A stretch of 58,482 nucleotides of DNA from Streptomyces sp. HmicA12 (GTDB taxonomy: Bacteria > Actinomycetota > Actinomycetes > Streptomycetales > Streptomycetaceae): assembly GCF_000373565.1 (NCBI RefSeq), contig NZ_KB891819.1, positions 1-58,482 on the forward strand, in the 5' to 3' direction. This document shows positions 16,069 through 24,499 of this stretch, piece by piece. The notes beneath the pieces were generated by a model. It did no database searches. It worked only from the letters and a program-made list of their open reading frames with translations, and had not been told where the DNA came from. Numbering within the stretch: position 1 is the first letter of the stretch; every line of letters starts with the position of its first letter. Both the position numbers and the translations under genes were made by a program.

Positions 16069-16470
16069 CTACACACCCGACATCGACCCCGATGCTGCGG
16101 TCGGAACCGTCCCCGACGACGAGGACGCCGCCGAACTCGTCCCGTGCACCGCACTCGCCGTGTCCGCCTCGGCGTCCTGGTACGCCCCGTGCGCCCTCTT
16201 CGTCTTCGCGCCGAAGTCGTCCATGACCTCCTCCAGGTGATGGACGACAGACTCGAGGTACGTCTTCATGTCGTCATGAGCCTTGGAGAGGTCTTCGGCC
16301 TCCTTGAAAGGAGCATCGCAAGTGGGGCTGAAGCCCAACGCCCCCGACGGGAGGACCGTCTTGTGCTTGGTGTCCTGACCCGTCTTGCCGAGGTCGGCGA
16401 TGATCCCGTTCAGCTTCTTGATCGCGTTGTCGAGTGCACTCAGATCGACCTTGTACCCGTCACCGGCCAT
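16069..16470 (-). CDS. PE-like small T7SS protein
   Basis: The product is 133 residues from the ATG at 16470, which has GGGGAGG eight bases upstream and matches the start of its paralog at 47340 (MADGYEVDLDAL against MAGDGYKVDLSAL). A first helix (residues 8-30) is followed by a loop with PSGALGFSPTC and a second long helix (EEVMDDFGAKTKRAHGAYQD). The tail is Ser/Thr/Ala-rich. It has no WxG motif. It is the first gene of the PE-like/PPE-like/mycosin module and probably binds the PPE-like product for export. Confidence 0.75.
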   Translation of the reverse strand: MAGDGYKVDLSALDNAIKKLNGIIADLGKTGQDTKHKTVLPSGALGFSPTCDAPFKEAEDLSKAHDDMKTYLESVVHHLEEVMDDFGAKTKRAHGAYQDAEADTASAVHGTSSAASSSSGTVPTAASGSMSGV

Positions 16471-16888
16471 GCCGTTGACCTCCCCGTTTATCCCGCCGGT
16501 CCCGTTCATCCCGTTATGGGGCAGTAAGTCCGGTCCCCTGTCACAAGTCTGTCCCCAGTCTATCGAAGAGCACCTGCACCCCGCCCGGTGCTCCCTGTCA
16601 CAACTCCGCGACAGGGCACGACAGATACACGGTCTTGCGCGATCCACCCGCGGCCTTCACCCCGTGCTCACATGCAGCCATGGGCATCCGGCGCGTGAAT
16701 TGCCTCAGTACAGACTCAGCCCCCGCCTGTCCTGCCGTGGCCCGATGGCGCTGCTCCGTCTCGCTGGAGGCCGAGAGCCTCAACTCGCTTATCGTGAACA
16801 ACTGCAGTGGCTTACCTCCTCGCAGAACCAGGCCTGCACCCACCAACGTCATCCTCACTGGCACCGCCGTCCCCTGCTACGGAGAATC
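16471..16888. promoter_or_regulatory. Divergent regulatory region with 12-base direct repeats
   Basis: These 418 bases separate two outward-reading T7SS modules. On the minus strand TTGTGACAGGGA (16603-16592) and TTGTGACAGGGG (16546-16535) form near-identical direct repeats 57 bases apart. A -10-like TAGACT lies between them (16562-16557), without a good -35. The repeats may bind a regulator of the PE/PPE/mycosin module. I see no gene in this region. Confidence 0.35.
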
Positions 16889-17191
16889 ATGGGTCAGTAC
16901 CAGACCGACATCGACGGACTCGGTCAGTTCCTCAAGGTCCTTCAGTCCGCCACCGAGGACCTTGATCGTGCGAGAACCGCGCTGAACCGCATCGGCGGGA
17001 ACTCGCTCGGTACCGACGAGCTGGATGACGCGTGCGACGATTTCCAGGACAGCTGGGGGTACGGCGCGAAGAAGATCCGGGAAGGGATCGAAGCGGTCTC
17101 CGAGGGCGTCAAGGCGAACAAGCAGGCGTACGAGGCGGTTGAGGAAGCGGTGGCCGCGTCATTCGCTCCGTCCGAGGGCGAGGCCCAGTGA
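16889..17191 (+). CDS. Small WXG100-like protein (CDDFQDxW type)
   Basis: The product is 100 residues from the ATG at 16889 behind GGAGAATC. Two helices flank the central motif LDDACDDFQDSWGYG, in which a WGYG turn stands where WxG is expected. The paralog at 23677-23964 has LDNACDDFQDDWGDG. The GTG of the next gene overlaps the stop. It is probably the export partner of the large WXG protein that follows. Confidence 0.75.
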   Translation: MGQYQTDIDGLGQFLKVLQSATEDLDRARTALNRIGGNSLGTDELDDACDDFQDSWGYGAKKIREGIEAVSEGVKANKQAYEAVEEAVAASFAPSEGEAQ

Positions 17192-18447
17192 GCAAGGCCG
17201 CCAATCCGTACATCCATCTCGGCTGGAACCCTGTGCCCGGAGTTCCCGACGCGGTCGACTCGCTGCGTGGCCAGGTCAAGACGGCTGCCGAGTCCCTGCG
17301 GAACGCCGAGCAGCAGGTGAATCGCCTCATCGGCGAGAGCAGCTACTGGCAGGGGGACGCCGCGACAGCCTTCCGTGAGGCGCTCGACGGCGACATGCCC
17401 ACGTACCTGAAGAACGCGGCACGTTCCCTGGAGAAGGCCGAGGTTCAACTCCGCTCCTGGTACGGCAGCCTGACGTCCAACCGTGATCTGGCCCGCAAGT
17501 ACGACGACGAGGCGGGACAGCGGAAGACCGCTCTGGACAAGGCGAAGCAGCGCGAAGCGAGCGCCGGCGAGAACCCTGACTTCGCACTGGCCGGAACGAC
17601 GTACGACTCGGACAGCGAAGCAGCGGCCGCTCAGCGGAGGCTCGACGCCGCCAACAATGAACTGCGGGCAGCGCAGCAGGACGTTGCCCGAGCCACCGAG
17701 CTCTACGACGAGATCCTCGTCAAGGCGAAGCAGCTTGAGGGGAACCACGCCAACGAAGCGTCGATCGTGGCGAAATCGCTGGAGTCGGCGCCCGACAAGC
17801 TTGCACCCAGTGCCGGAATTCTGGAATCCATCGGCAGCGCCCTGAAATCCGTCGGCAACTTCCTCCTCGAACACGCTGGCACGATTGGTGCTGTCGCAGG
17901 GATCCTCGCACTTTTCCCGACTCCCTTGACCCCACTCTTTGCTGGCATTGCCCTCGTCGCCAGCGCGACCTCGATGGCGAAGAATTTCAGTGATCCAGAA
18001 TTCAGATCTGCCATCTGGGGCGACAAGTTCGGCTGGAACATGGATACGTTCAGCGCGTACGCCTCGGTCGTTGGCGACGGAATTGGCATGATTCCAGGGG
18101 CCGGCGCCCTGGGCAAAGCAGGAAGCGAAGTAGCATCTGCTGCGAGAATGGCTGAGGGGTACGGAGAAGTCGTCACACGCGGCGCGAAAGTCGCCGAGTT
18201 CGCCAAGGACATCGTGCCTGCATTTTCCCGAGAAGCCACCGAAGCCGCAGCTTCGTCAGCGGCTGCAGGGGGCGCCAAACGGCTGGCGGAGATCAGCGCC
18301 AACGGCGTGAATGTGGTCGCGAATATTGGATCCTCTGTCGAATCCGAGGGAGGACTACCCGACGACGGCGTCCTGCACAACATTTCAGAGTCCTCAAAGG
18401 CGGGCGCAACACTCCACTCCGTCGCCTCATTGATCGGAATCGCGTGA
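17188..18447 (+). CDS. Large WXG-domain T7SS protein with hydrophobic C-terminal region
   Basis: The product is 419 residues; the GTG start overlaps the previous stop. The N-terminal domain contains NPVPGVPDAVDSL, a long helix, and the WXG turn SSYWQGDAATAFREAL near residue 55. An Ala/Gln/Glu-rich coiled-coil region follows (residues 95-190). The C-terminal half has hydrophobic Gly/Ala segments (IGAVAGILALFPTPLTPLFA; VVGDGIGMIPGAGALGKAG) resembling pre-toxin regions. No catalytic motif is seen. It has the architecture of putative T7SS-secreted proteins, paralogous in layout to 22246-23589. Confidence 0.75.
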   Translation: MSKAANPYIHLGWNPVPGVPDAVDSLRGQVKTAAESLRNAEQQVNRLIGESSYWQGDAATAFREALDGDMPTYLKNAARSLEKAEVQLRSWYGSLTSNRDLARKYDDEAGQRKTALDKAKQREASAGENPDFALAGTTYDSDSEAAAAQRRLDAANNELRAAQQDVARATELYDEILVKAKQLEGNHANEASIVAKSLESAPDKLAPSAGILESIGSALKSVGNFLLEHAGTIGAVAGILALFPTPLTPLFAGIALVASATSMAKNFSDPEFRSAIWGDKFGWNMDTFSAYASVVGDGIGMIPGAGALGKAGSEVASAARMAEGYGEVVTRGAKVAEFAKDIVPAFSREATEAAASSAAAGGAKRLAEISANGVNVVANIGSSVESEGGLPDDGVLHNISESSKAGATLHSVASLIGIA

Positions 18448-19139
18448 TGCCCGATCCCTCGATGGAGTACACGGTCCGGCCAAGTCCCAGATTCTGGTAC
18501 GGAGTTCCGCATGGATACATCCAGCTAGATCTCGACCCTTCGCTGGACAGCGTGGAGGAGCTGGTAGCGCAAGTTCGAGGCCTGGACGGTGAGGCTCGGA
18601 CTCGCGCGGAGATGGTCGTGCAGTTCTACGCCGGAATCGTGACGCTCCTGAACGGCCAACAGGCCCAGGGGTGCGCCATCGGGCTCCTCCCTGATGGTGA
18701 CGGGGACTTCACCTCCTCGGTGCTCACGGTGTCCACTGTCACGTTTCCCGGGATCAGTCCCCGCCTGGTGCTGGCGGATTTGATGGGAGCGACTTCAGGA
18801 AAAATGCAAGAAGGTTTGCGACCCATGGAACTTCCGTGCGGTCCTGGATTCCTCATGGAACGGACAAGGAGCGCGCCGATACCGGGTAGAGCCGACAACG
18901 AAGCCGGAGGCCCTTCGGATGGAAGGGTCTGGCAGGGCACGGTCGCGGTGCCTGTCTCTGGATCCCACTCGATCGTGATGGTGCAGTTGGTGACTGCGGC
19001 TCGCGATCTCGCCGACAACTACCGGGATATTCTGCGCGGCGTGGCTTACACCCTGACGTTCAACGATCCGAACGCGGATCAAGGCATCGCCGATGAACGT
19101 CACACAGGCTCCGACGATACGACCAGCCCGTTCGGCTAG
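18447..19139 (+). CDS. Accessory protein of the WXG module, -PFG tail
   Basis: The product is 230 residues from the ATG at 18447 (TGATG overlap); a GTG one codon upstream is equally possible. It is a mixed alpha/beta protein without signal or membrane segment: FWYGVPHGYIQLDLDPSLDS, several strands (VLTVSTVTFPGISP), and a C-terminal helix (LADNYRDILRGVAYTLTF). It ends SPFG. It occupies the same position as the 399-residue protein at 21041-22240. Shared strand order and a -FG end suggest a distant relationship. A chaperone like EspG would fit the position, but I do not see EspG motifs. Confidence 0.6.
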   Translation: MPDPSMEYTVRPSPRFWYGVPHGYIQLDLDPSLDSVEELVAQVRGLDGEARTRAEMVVQFYAGIVTLLNGQQAQGCAIGLLPDGDGDFTSSVLTVSTVTFPGISPRLVLADLMGATSGKMQEGLRPMELPCGPGFLMERTRSAPIPGRADNEAGGPSDGRVWQGTVAVPVSGSHSIVMVQLVTAARDLADNYRDILRGVAYTLTFNDPNADQGIADERHTGSDDTTSPFG

Positions 19140-19166
19140 ATCGAACTCGAGCAGAGAGAAAGATCG

Positions 19167-19787
19167 TTGGAAAACGCCTCCCGCGGAAACGGTCCGAGCA
19201 TGGTGAACATCGAGAGGATCCTCAAGCACAACACTGTCGCATTGGCTCGAAGCTTTGCTATACACCTCATCGTCTGCGTGGTGCTGATTACCATTCCGAT
19301 TATCCTGTCGAAGGCGGCCGAGTGGAACTCGCCGTTCATGGGATTCTTCACCGTGGCAGGTATCGTCGGTCTCATCTTCATGGGTTTTCGGTTCCCCTAT
19401 GCGATCCTCTGGCTGCGACAGTGCAAGAAAGCGCTGCGTCTTTACCCACTGGAATTCCGTCCCCATCTCATCCAGAAGGGAAAGAGCCGAAATCGCTACG
19501 GCACAGTGTTCACACTCCGGATCAGGGACCACCAGCCGGGCCGAGAGCCACAAATGAAGGCAGTCAATGCCTTGGAACGACACACGTGGCCGAAGGGCGT
19601 CGAGGATGGCGTCTGGGTCGCAGGAGATCTTCCCTTCGGTGGTGTCATTGTGGTCCCAAGCAATGACTGCCTCATGATTATGCAGCCAGAGAAGTGGGAC
19701 AAACTGGCTCCAGAACGAGACAGTGCCGATTTCGATCGTGTGACCAGGGCCCGACAGGCGGGATTCGCAAAGCTGCGCATCCACTGA
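19167..19787 (+). CDS. Two-span membrane protein
   Basis: The product is 206 residues from a TTG at 19167 after AGAGAGAAAG; an ATG at 19200 after GGAAACGG is an alternative. Two transmembrane helices (about 28-50 and 55-80) are followed by a cytosolic ~120-residue domain ending FDRVTRARQAGFAKLRIH. It is the last gene of the 16889-19787 module and matches by position the four-span protein at 20077-20946. Function unknown. Confidence 0.6.
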   Translation: MENASRGNGPSMVNIERILKHNTVALARSFAIHLIVCVVLITIPIILSKAAEWNSPFMGFFTVAGIVGLIFMGFRFPYAILWLRQCKKALRLYPLEFRPHLIQKGKSRNRYGTVFTLRIRDHQPGREPQMKAVNALERHTWPKGVEDGVWVAGDLPFGGVIVVPSNDCLMIMQPEKWDKLAPERDSADFDRVTRARQAGFAKLRIH

Positions 19788-20076
19788 CCTGCGAGATTCG
19801 CCATGGATGAAGAGAGCGACAGGCGGTCATCGGGGCGGGGAAGGCAGGCGACGGGTGCGGCTGCGGTGGGCGCCACGATTTCGGGCATGCCGAACTCCCC
19901 CGCCTATCAGGGGGTGAAGGGTGAATGCCTCCGGAGTCAGCGCCTCGCCTCCCCGGCGCTGGCCCGCCTCCCCCGGGCAGGATTGTGTGGGCGTTCGCGC
20001 GATCTACTGCCAACTGCCGTGCCGCATTCCAGTACGGGCGACTGTCAAGCGAACGCGAACGAAGCCAGCACGCCCC

Positions 20077-20946
20077 TCAGAGACGTGTATCGAGCAACTT
20101 GCGTAGTGGCGGTGTGAGTTCGGGCACGACCGCACCTGCCGCCTGCGCCCTGACCAAGTCGTCGAGGTAGCGGCGGGCCTCTGCGGACAGTTGCTGTTGC
20201 CGTTTGCCCAGGCGGTGTCCGGCCAGCCAGATCCAGATGCCGAGAGGGATGAGCAAGGCCGCCGCGTAAGCCGCGGGGATGTCCTGGAACACGGCGTATC
20301 CGATGCCGATGGCTCCGGCGAGGATGAGGGCGCCGCCCGCCTCGTCGTGCCAGCCGCCCTGTTCGGCGATCCGCTCGTACTCCTCGACCGCCGGCGGCTT
20401 GGACGGCGGCGGTACGGTGGCCGCCCCGGCGCCGTGGATGGGGGTGGCCACTGGTGCGGAGTAGGGCGGCAACGGGGCCGCCTCCAGTTGTCCGTCGCCG
20501 CGGCCGGTGAGCCAGGCGGGGACGAACGTCACCGGTGCGCCGTGCGCGAGGGACGCCGCGAGGACGTGCCGGTAGCCGTCGAGGAAAGGGTGCCGCAGCT
20601 TGCTTCTGGCCAGGAAGTAGACGCGTACCAAGGCCGCGATCCCAAGGAGCAGCACGGCAGTTGGGGGTGCCAGTGCCACGGCCATGTCTTGCGGCTTGGC
20701 TGACGCGGCGACCACGAGCCAGACGATTCCGACGAGGAGCAGGAGGGCGCCGGCCCAGACCAGTCCCCCGCGCGAGGTCCGCCGCAGGGACGTCTCGTGC
20801 TCGGCGAGGCTCCGTCGCACCATGTCGTCGTCGAAGTAGTTGTAGCCGTAGGTGCGGCCCAACTCCTGTACCGCGTAGGCGAGTCGGGGGTCCGCTGACA
20901 GCGCGTGGGCGCCGATCGGCAAGAGATTTCTGGCGTTGTGGTCCAT
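20077..20946 (-). CDS. Four-span membrane protein
   Basis: The product is 289 residues. A helical N-terminal cytosolic part (LAYAVQELGRTYGYNYFDDD, then MVRRSLAEHETSLRR) precedes two transmembrane helices (about 63-108). A Pro-rich middle loop follows, then a second helical hairpin (about 207-243), and it ends LTPPLRKLLDTRL. It is the last gene of the minus-strand module 23964-20077. It may be a membrane component used with the WXG pair upstream. Confidence 0.6.
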   Translation of the reverse strand: MDHNARNLLPIGAHALSADPRLAYAVQELGRTYGYNYFDDDMVRRSLAEHETSLRRTSRGGLVWAGALLLLVGIVWLVVAASAKPQDMAVALAPPTAVLLLGIAALVRVYFLARSKLRHPFLDGYRHVLAASLAHGAPVTFVPAWLTGRGDGQLEAAPLPPYSAPVATPIHGAGAATVPPPSKPPAVEEYERIAEQGGWHDEAGGALILAGAIGIGYAVFQDIPAAYAAALLIPLGIWIWLAGHRLGKRQQQLSAEARRYLDDLVRAQAAGAVVPELTPPLRKLLDTRL

Positions 20947-21040
20947 GGTTCGGCCGCCTCCTACGATCGGCCCGGTGCTGTGTCCGGCCCTGACCGGCAG
21001 TCCGTCCAGGCCTGTGGTTCGTCCCGACCCGTGGTCCGGG

Positions 21041-22240
21041 TCAGCCGAAGATCGAGTCGCCCGGGCCGCGCACGATCCGCGTGCAGGGTGCGACGACCTC
21101 GATGACGAGGCGCTGTCGGCCCGGGATCAGTGTGGCGTTGACGCGGTGCCCCGAGCCTTCGGCCTCTGCCAGGGCCACGCTCTCGCCAGGGTTCTCCGAG
21201 AGTGTGGTCCAGCCCTCGCCCTGGAAGGTCCGGGCGAGTCTTCCGACGGCGGCTGCCAGCAGCACGTCCTCGACGCCCTCGATCTGCCAGTGGGCACGTG
21301 CCGTACACGCCGACTCCAGGCCCTTGGCCCGGCAATCGGCACAGGTGACGCAGGTGACGGCGGCGGACGTCGCGTTCTCCTCGTCCGTCCGGCCGGGTAT
21401 GGCGAGAGCCTCCAGGATCCGGTGGGAGCGGGAGTGCAGTGCCCGGACCACGGCCGGATCGGGCACCGCCTCCGGAACCGGCTGCGCCCCGGAGAGGACG
21501 GCGGCCAGCTCGGCCTCCTCCTCCGTGGCCCAGTCCAGGGTCCGCACGATCGTGGCGAAGAGCTCCGAGTAGAAGTCCCAGTCCTCCATGCACGGCGTGG
21601 AGAGCTCGAAGACGAGCAGGTCCGCGTCGTTGGGCAGGGGGATGTAGACCTGGATCTGGCCGCGGGGGACCTCGACGGGCTCGCCGCTGGGCGACGCCTC
21701 GGCGGCGAGGGTGAAGGGGGCGTTCCCTATGCGGACGACAGCCTTGGTGTCGCCGATGCCGCTGGGCAGCGTACTGATCCGGACGTCGTCGTCGGGGTAC
21801 GCCCGCTGGAGGCCGGTCAAGGCCGCCGACAACGCGTCTTCGGCGGTGATGCGATCCAGGGGCATCCGGTAGACGGCGACGGTGGCGGTGCTGGGGCGGC
21901 CGTCGAAGTCCAGGTTGCAGAAGCCCGCGTACACCGCTCCGGCATCGCGCAGTTCGTCGAGGAGGCCTGCGTAGGTGACGAACATGCGGAAGCGGTCGTC
22001 GTCGGTGCCGCCCGGCAGGACCTGCTGGACCGTGGCGAGGAGTTGTTCGCCCGCCTCGTCGACGTCGTCCGTCTCCACGGGGAGTTCGTGGAAGAACGGT
22101 GGCAGGATCCAGCCGACGTGCAGGCCCGGCCTCTCCTGCCCGTCCTGCCTCTCCGGCTTCGACGCGGGCGTGGTTGCGGCGGTGGCGGCCGTGGTTGCGG
22201 CGGTGGTTGCGGCGGTGGCGGCCGTGGTTGATTCGGTCAT
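21041..22240 (-). CDS. Two-domain accessory protein with Cys cluster and -IFG tail
   Basis: The product is 399 residues. The first ~38 residues are low-complexity Thr/Ala repeats (imperfect GTTGCGGCG DNA repeats at 22160-22240). Domain one (about 40-230) is alpha/beta: FRMFVTYAGLLDELRDAGA, RGQIQVYIPLPNDADLLVF, YSELFATIVRTLDW. A linker then carries VTCVTCADCRAKG...C, a CxxCxxC cluster that may hold metal. Domain two ends RLVIEVVAPCTRIVRGPG then DSIFG. The start lies five bases after the stop of the large WXG gene. Probably cytosolic; role unknown. Confidence 0.65.
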   Translation of the reverse strand: MTESTTAATAATTAATTAATAATTPASKPERQDGQERPGLHVGWILPPFFHELPVETDDVDEAGEQLLATVQQVLPGGTDDDRFRMFVTYAGLLDELRDAGAVYAGFCNLDFDGRPSTATVAVYRMPLDRITAEDALSAALTGLQRAYPDDDVRISTLPSGIGDTKAVVRIGNAPFTLAAEASPSGEPVEVPRGQIQVYIPLPNDADLLVFELSTPCMEDWDFYSELFATIVRTLDWATEEEAELAAVLSGAQPVPEAVPDPAVVRALHSRSHRILEALAIPGRTDEENATSAAVTCVTCADCRAKGLESACTARAHWQIEGVEDVLLAAAVGRLARTFQGEGWTTLSENPGESVALAEAEGSGHRVNATLIPGRQRLVIEVVAPCTRIVRGPGDSIFG

Positions 22241-22245
22241 TGGGC

Positions 22246-23589
22246 TCAGGCCGCCAGCGTCTGGTGGAACCTGTCACCGGTGGCCGCCGGCCACGGCATC
22301 GTCCGGACCGGTGCGGGCTGCGGCGTCACGACGGGGGTCGGCTGGTTCGTGGCCGGTGCCGGCTGCGTCGTCACGGGAGCCGGCTGCCCCCCGGACGGGG
22401 CCGGAGCCGGCTGCGTCGTCACCGGGGCCGACGGCTTCGAGGTCTCCGACGCGCCGCCCCCTCCCTCATGGCCGCCTCCGGATATCAGGTGTCCGATGCC
22501 GAAGCCGGTCGAGAAGCCCTTGACGGCGCCCGTGATGAGGGACGGGTCGACGGCCTTGCCGAACTTGCCGAGGCCCCAGTTGACGAGCTTCGTGCTCATG
22601 GGGTTCTTGATCTGGCCCATCATCGTCCTGGCGCCCGACGCGACCGCGCCCGCTTCCCTCGCTCCGGTGACGAGCGCCTTGCCGCCGGAGAACAGCGCCT
22701 TGCCCGCGCCGCCGACACCGGGAATCACGCCGAGCGCGTCGAGGCCGATCTTCCACGCCGGGGCCCCGCCCATCCAGTGGCCCGCCATCGCGGCACCGGC
22801 GAAGGCGACCGAACCGGCCCCCAGGATCGCCGAGGCGACCTGACCGCCGACCGGGATGACGTTGACGACGATGGCGGCCGCGGCGAGTGCGGCGGAGAGC
22901 GTGGAGAACAGGTCCGCGTTGTCGATCAGGAAGTTCTTGAAGCCGTCCCAGGCGCCCTTGAGCCCATCCGTGATCTTGTCCCAGATGCTGATGTCCGGCG
23001 GCCGGTTCCGCGCGGCCTCCCGTATCGCCTTCTCCGCCTGCCCGGCCTGGTCCTCCCAGTACTCGCGCAGCGCCTCGGCGTCCTCGATCAGAATCTTGAG
23101 GTCGTTCGCCGCGTCCTGGGCCGCCCGTGACGCCGAATCGGCCTCCTCCGAGAGGGCTTTGGCCTGCTCCTCGGTGATCTGCTGGAACCGTACGCTGTCG
23201 ATCCTGCCGTTGACCCGGTCGACGTCGGCGTTCCTCTGGTCGAGCAGTCTGCGGGCCTCGACCGCCCGGTCGTCGAGGTTCCTGGCCTGCCGCTGCAGGG
23301 TCTCCAGCTCGTCGTGCCAGCCGCGCAGCGCCTTGGCGCAGGCGTTCATCGACGCGTGGCCCTGCTGAAGGTACTTGGGCAGTTCGCCGACCTTGGCCTG
23401 GAACTTCTCGGCGGCCTCGCCTTCCCACACCCCGTCGGTTCTTCCGATGCCGACGAGCATGTCGCGCAGCTCGTCGAGCTCGTCACCGACCGTCTTGACG
23501 TCGTACGCCAGCGACTCGATCGTGTGCAGGTCACCCTTGGCCGGGTTGAACTTCAGGCCGGGCCAGGCGGGATCGTCGAACATCCCCAT
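22246..23589 (-). CDS. Large WXG-domain T7SS protein with hydrophobic region and PAPV-repeat tail
   Basis: The product is 447 residues from the ATG at 23589 behind GGGGAGAAG. The N-terminal domain starts MGMFDDPAWPGLKFNPAKGD. It has a WEG turn (TDGVWEGEAAEKFQ, near residue 57) and a long coiled coil (residues 75-190). A hydrophobic segment follows (LSAALAAAAIVVNVIPVGGQ; LDALGVIPGVGGAGKAL). The last 80 residues repeat TTQPAPA/PAPV units. No enzyme motif is present. It is paired with the small partner at 23677 and parallels 17188-18447. Confidence 0.75.
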   Translation of the reverse strand: MGMFDDPAWPGLKFNPAKGDLHTIESLAYDVKTVGDELDELRDMLVGIGRTDGVWEGEAAEKFQAKVGELPKYLQQGHASMNACAKALRGWHDELETLQRQARNLDDRAVEARRLLDQRNADVDRVNGRIDSVRFQQITEEQAKALSEEADSASRAAQDAANDLKILIEDAEALREYWEDQAGQAEKAIREAARNRPPDISIWDKITDGLKGAWDGFKNFLIDNADLFSTLSAALAAAAIVVNVIPVGGQVASAILGAGSVAFAGAAMAGHWMGGAPAWKIGLDALGVIPGVGGAGKALFSGGKALVTGAREAGAVASGARTMMGQIKNPMSTKLVNWGLGKFGKAVDPSLITGAVKGFSTGFGIGHLISGGGHEGGGGASETSKPSAPVTTQPAPAPSGGQPAPVTTQPAPATNQPTPVVTPQPAPVRTMPWPAATGDRFHQTLAA

Positions 23590-23643
23590 CGTCTTCTCCC
23601 CGTTGTCGGAACGCATGTGAACGCGCATGAACGCGCGGCAGTG

Positions 23644-23676
23644 CCGTGTCTGAGCCGTGTCTGAGCCGTGTCTGAG
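23644..23676. repeat. Three tandem copies of CCGTGTCTGAG
   Basis: Three exact 11-base units run from 23644 to 23676. They end right at the stop codon of the small WXG gene, in the spacer before the large WXG gene. Confidence 0.85.
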
Positions 23677-23964
23677 CTACTGCGGGCTGAAGCCCTTCTC
23701 GAGCTCCTGATCTGTCGTCAGGTACGCGTCGAGAGTCTTCTGCAGGCCTTCGTGCAGGGTCTTGGCACCGTCGGCGATCCGCTTGATGCCGTCGCCCCAG
23801 TCGTCCTGGAAGTCGTCGCAGGCGTTGTCCAGGCCGTCCGTGCCGAGGCCGGTCGGGCCCACCTTGTTCAGCCGCTGCTGGGCGCCGCGCATGCGGTCGT
23901 CCACCTGGTCCAGCCTGTTGATCAGCGTCTTCATGCGATCGGTGTCGATCTGGAAGTCCGCCAT
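23677..23964 (-). CDS. Small WXG100-like protein (CDDFQDxW type)
   Basis: The product is 95 residues from the ATG at 23964 with GGGGAGG upstream. Helix one is DTDRMKTLINRLDQVDDRMR; the centre has LDNACDDFQDDWGDG; helix two is IKRIADGAKTLHEGLQKTL. It is a clear paralog of 16889-17191 and precedes a large WXG gene in the same way. Confidence 0.75.
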   Translation of the reverse strand: MADFQIDTDRMKTLINRLDQVDDRMRGAQQRLNKVGPTGLGTDGLDNACDDFQDDWGDGIKRIADGAKTLHEGLQKTLDAYLTTDQELEKGFSPQ

Positions 23965-24094
23965 CCCCGTGTGCCTCCCCGTAAGCGTGACCGAATCACT
24001 GGCCGTCCAGACTAACGGGGCGCCAACTCACCACCCACACGGGCACCTTCACCATCACGAAGCATGCACATCACGGGCACTCGTACGCCGCCCC

Positions 24095-24471
24095 TCACCT
24101 ACGGGGCAGCCGTCTGATCTCCCTCAACGACGTGCTCGAACGGCGAAGGGCTCTGCGTGAGTCGGCACCGCCGTGCAGTCCCTTGCCGTGTGCGGCCCGC
24201 GACAGGCTGTTGTCGACCGCCTGCTCGGCGGCATCCGTGAGGCGCTCGGCACCGGAGTCGGGCCGGGGAGCGCGCTCGGCTGCAGGAATCGTTGGACCAC
24301 TGCCGGGAGCCGGGACTTGATCCGTCGTTCCAGATCTGACTCTCGCGGCGGCCGGCGCACCCGGAGCGGCTGGTCCGGCACCCCTGGCGCCACCTCGCAC
24401 TCGCAGACCGCGATCAGCCGCTCCGTGGCCTGAAGGTGCGGTTCGGCCCGGCTGCGATATTGGTTCTTCAT
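24095..24471 (-). pseudogene. Probable frameshifted small gene
   Basis: From the ATG at 24471 a plausible start (MKNQYRSRAEPHLQATERLI, then AVCECEV) runs for ~35 residues before codon use deteriorates. In the next frame, ending at 24095, high-GC3 codons resume with AERLTDAAEQAVDNSLSRAA and GKGLHGGADS. The two pieces look like one gene broken by an indel around 24360-24400. It is 28 bases beyond the SUKH-family stop, on the same strand. Alternatively the stretch is simply non-coding. Confidence 0.4.
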
Positions 24472-24499
24472 CGATTACCGGCCCCAGCGGTGCGGGTGG

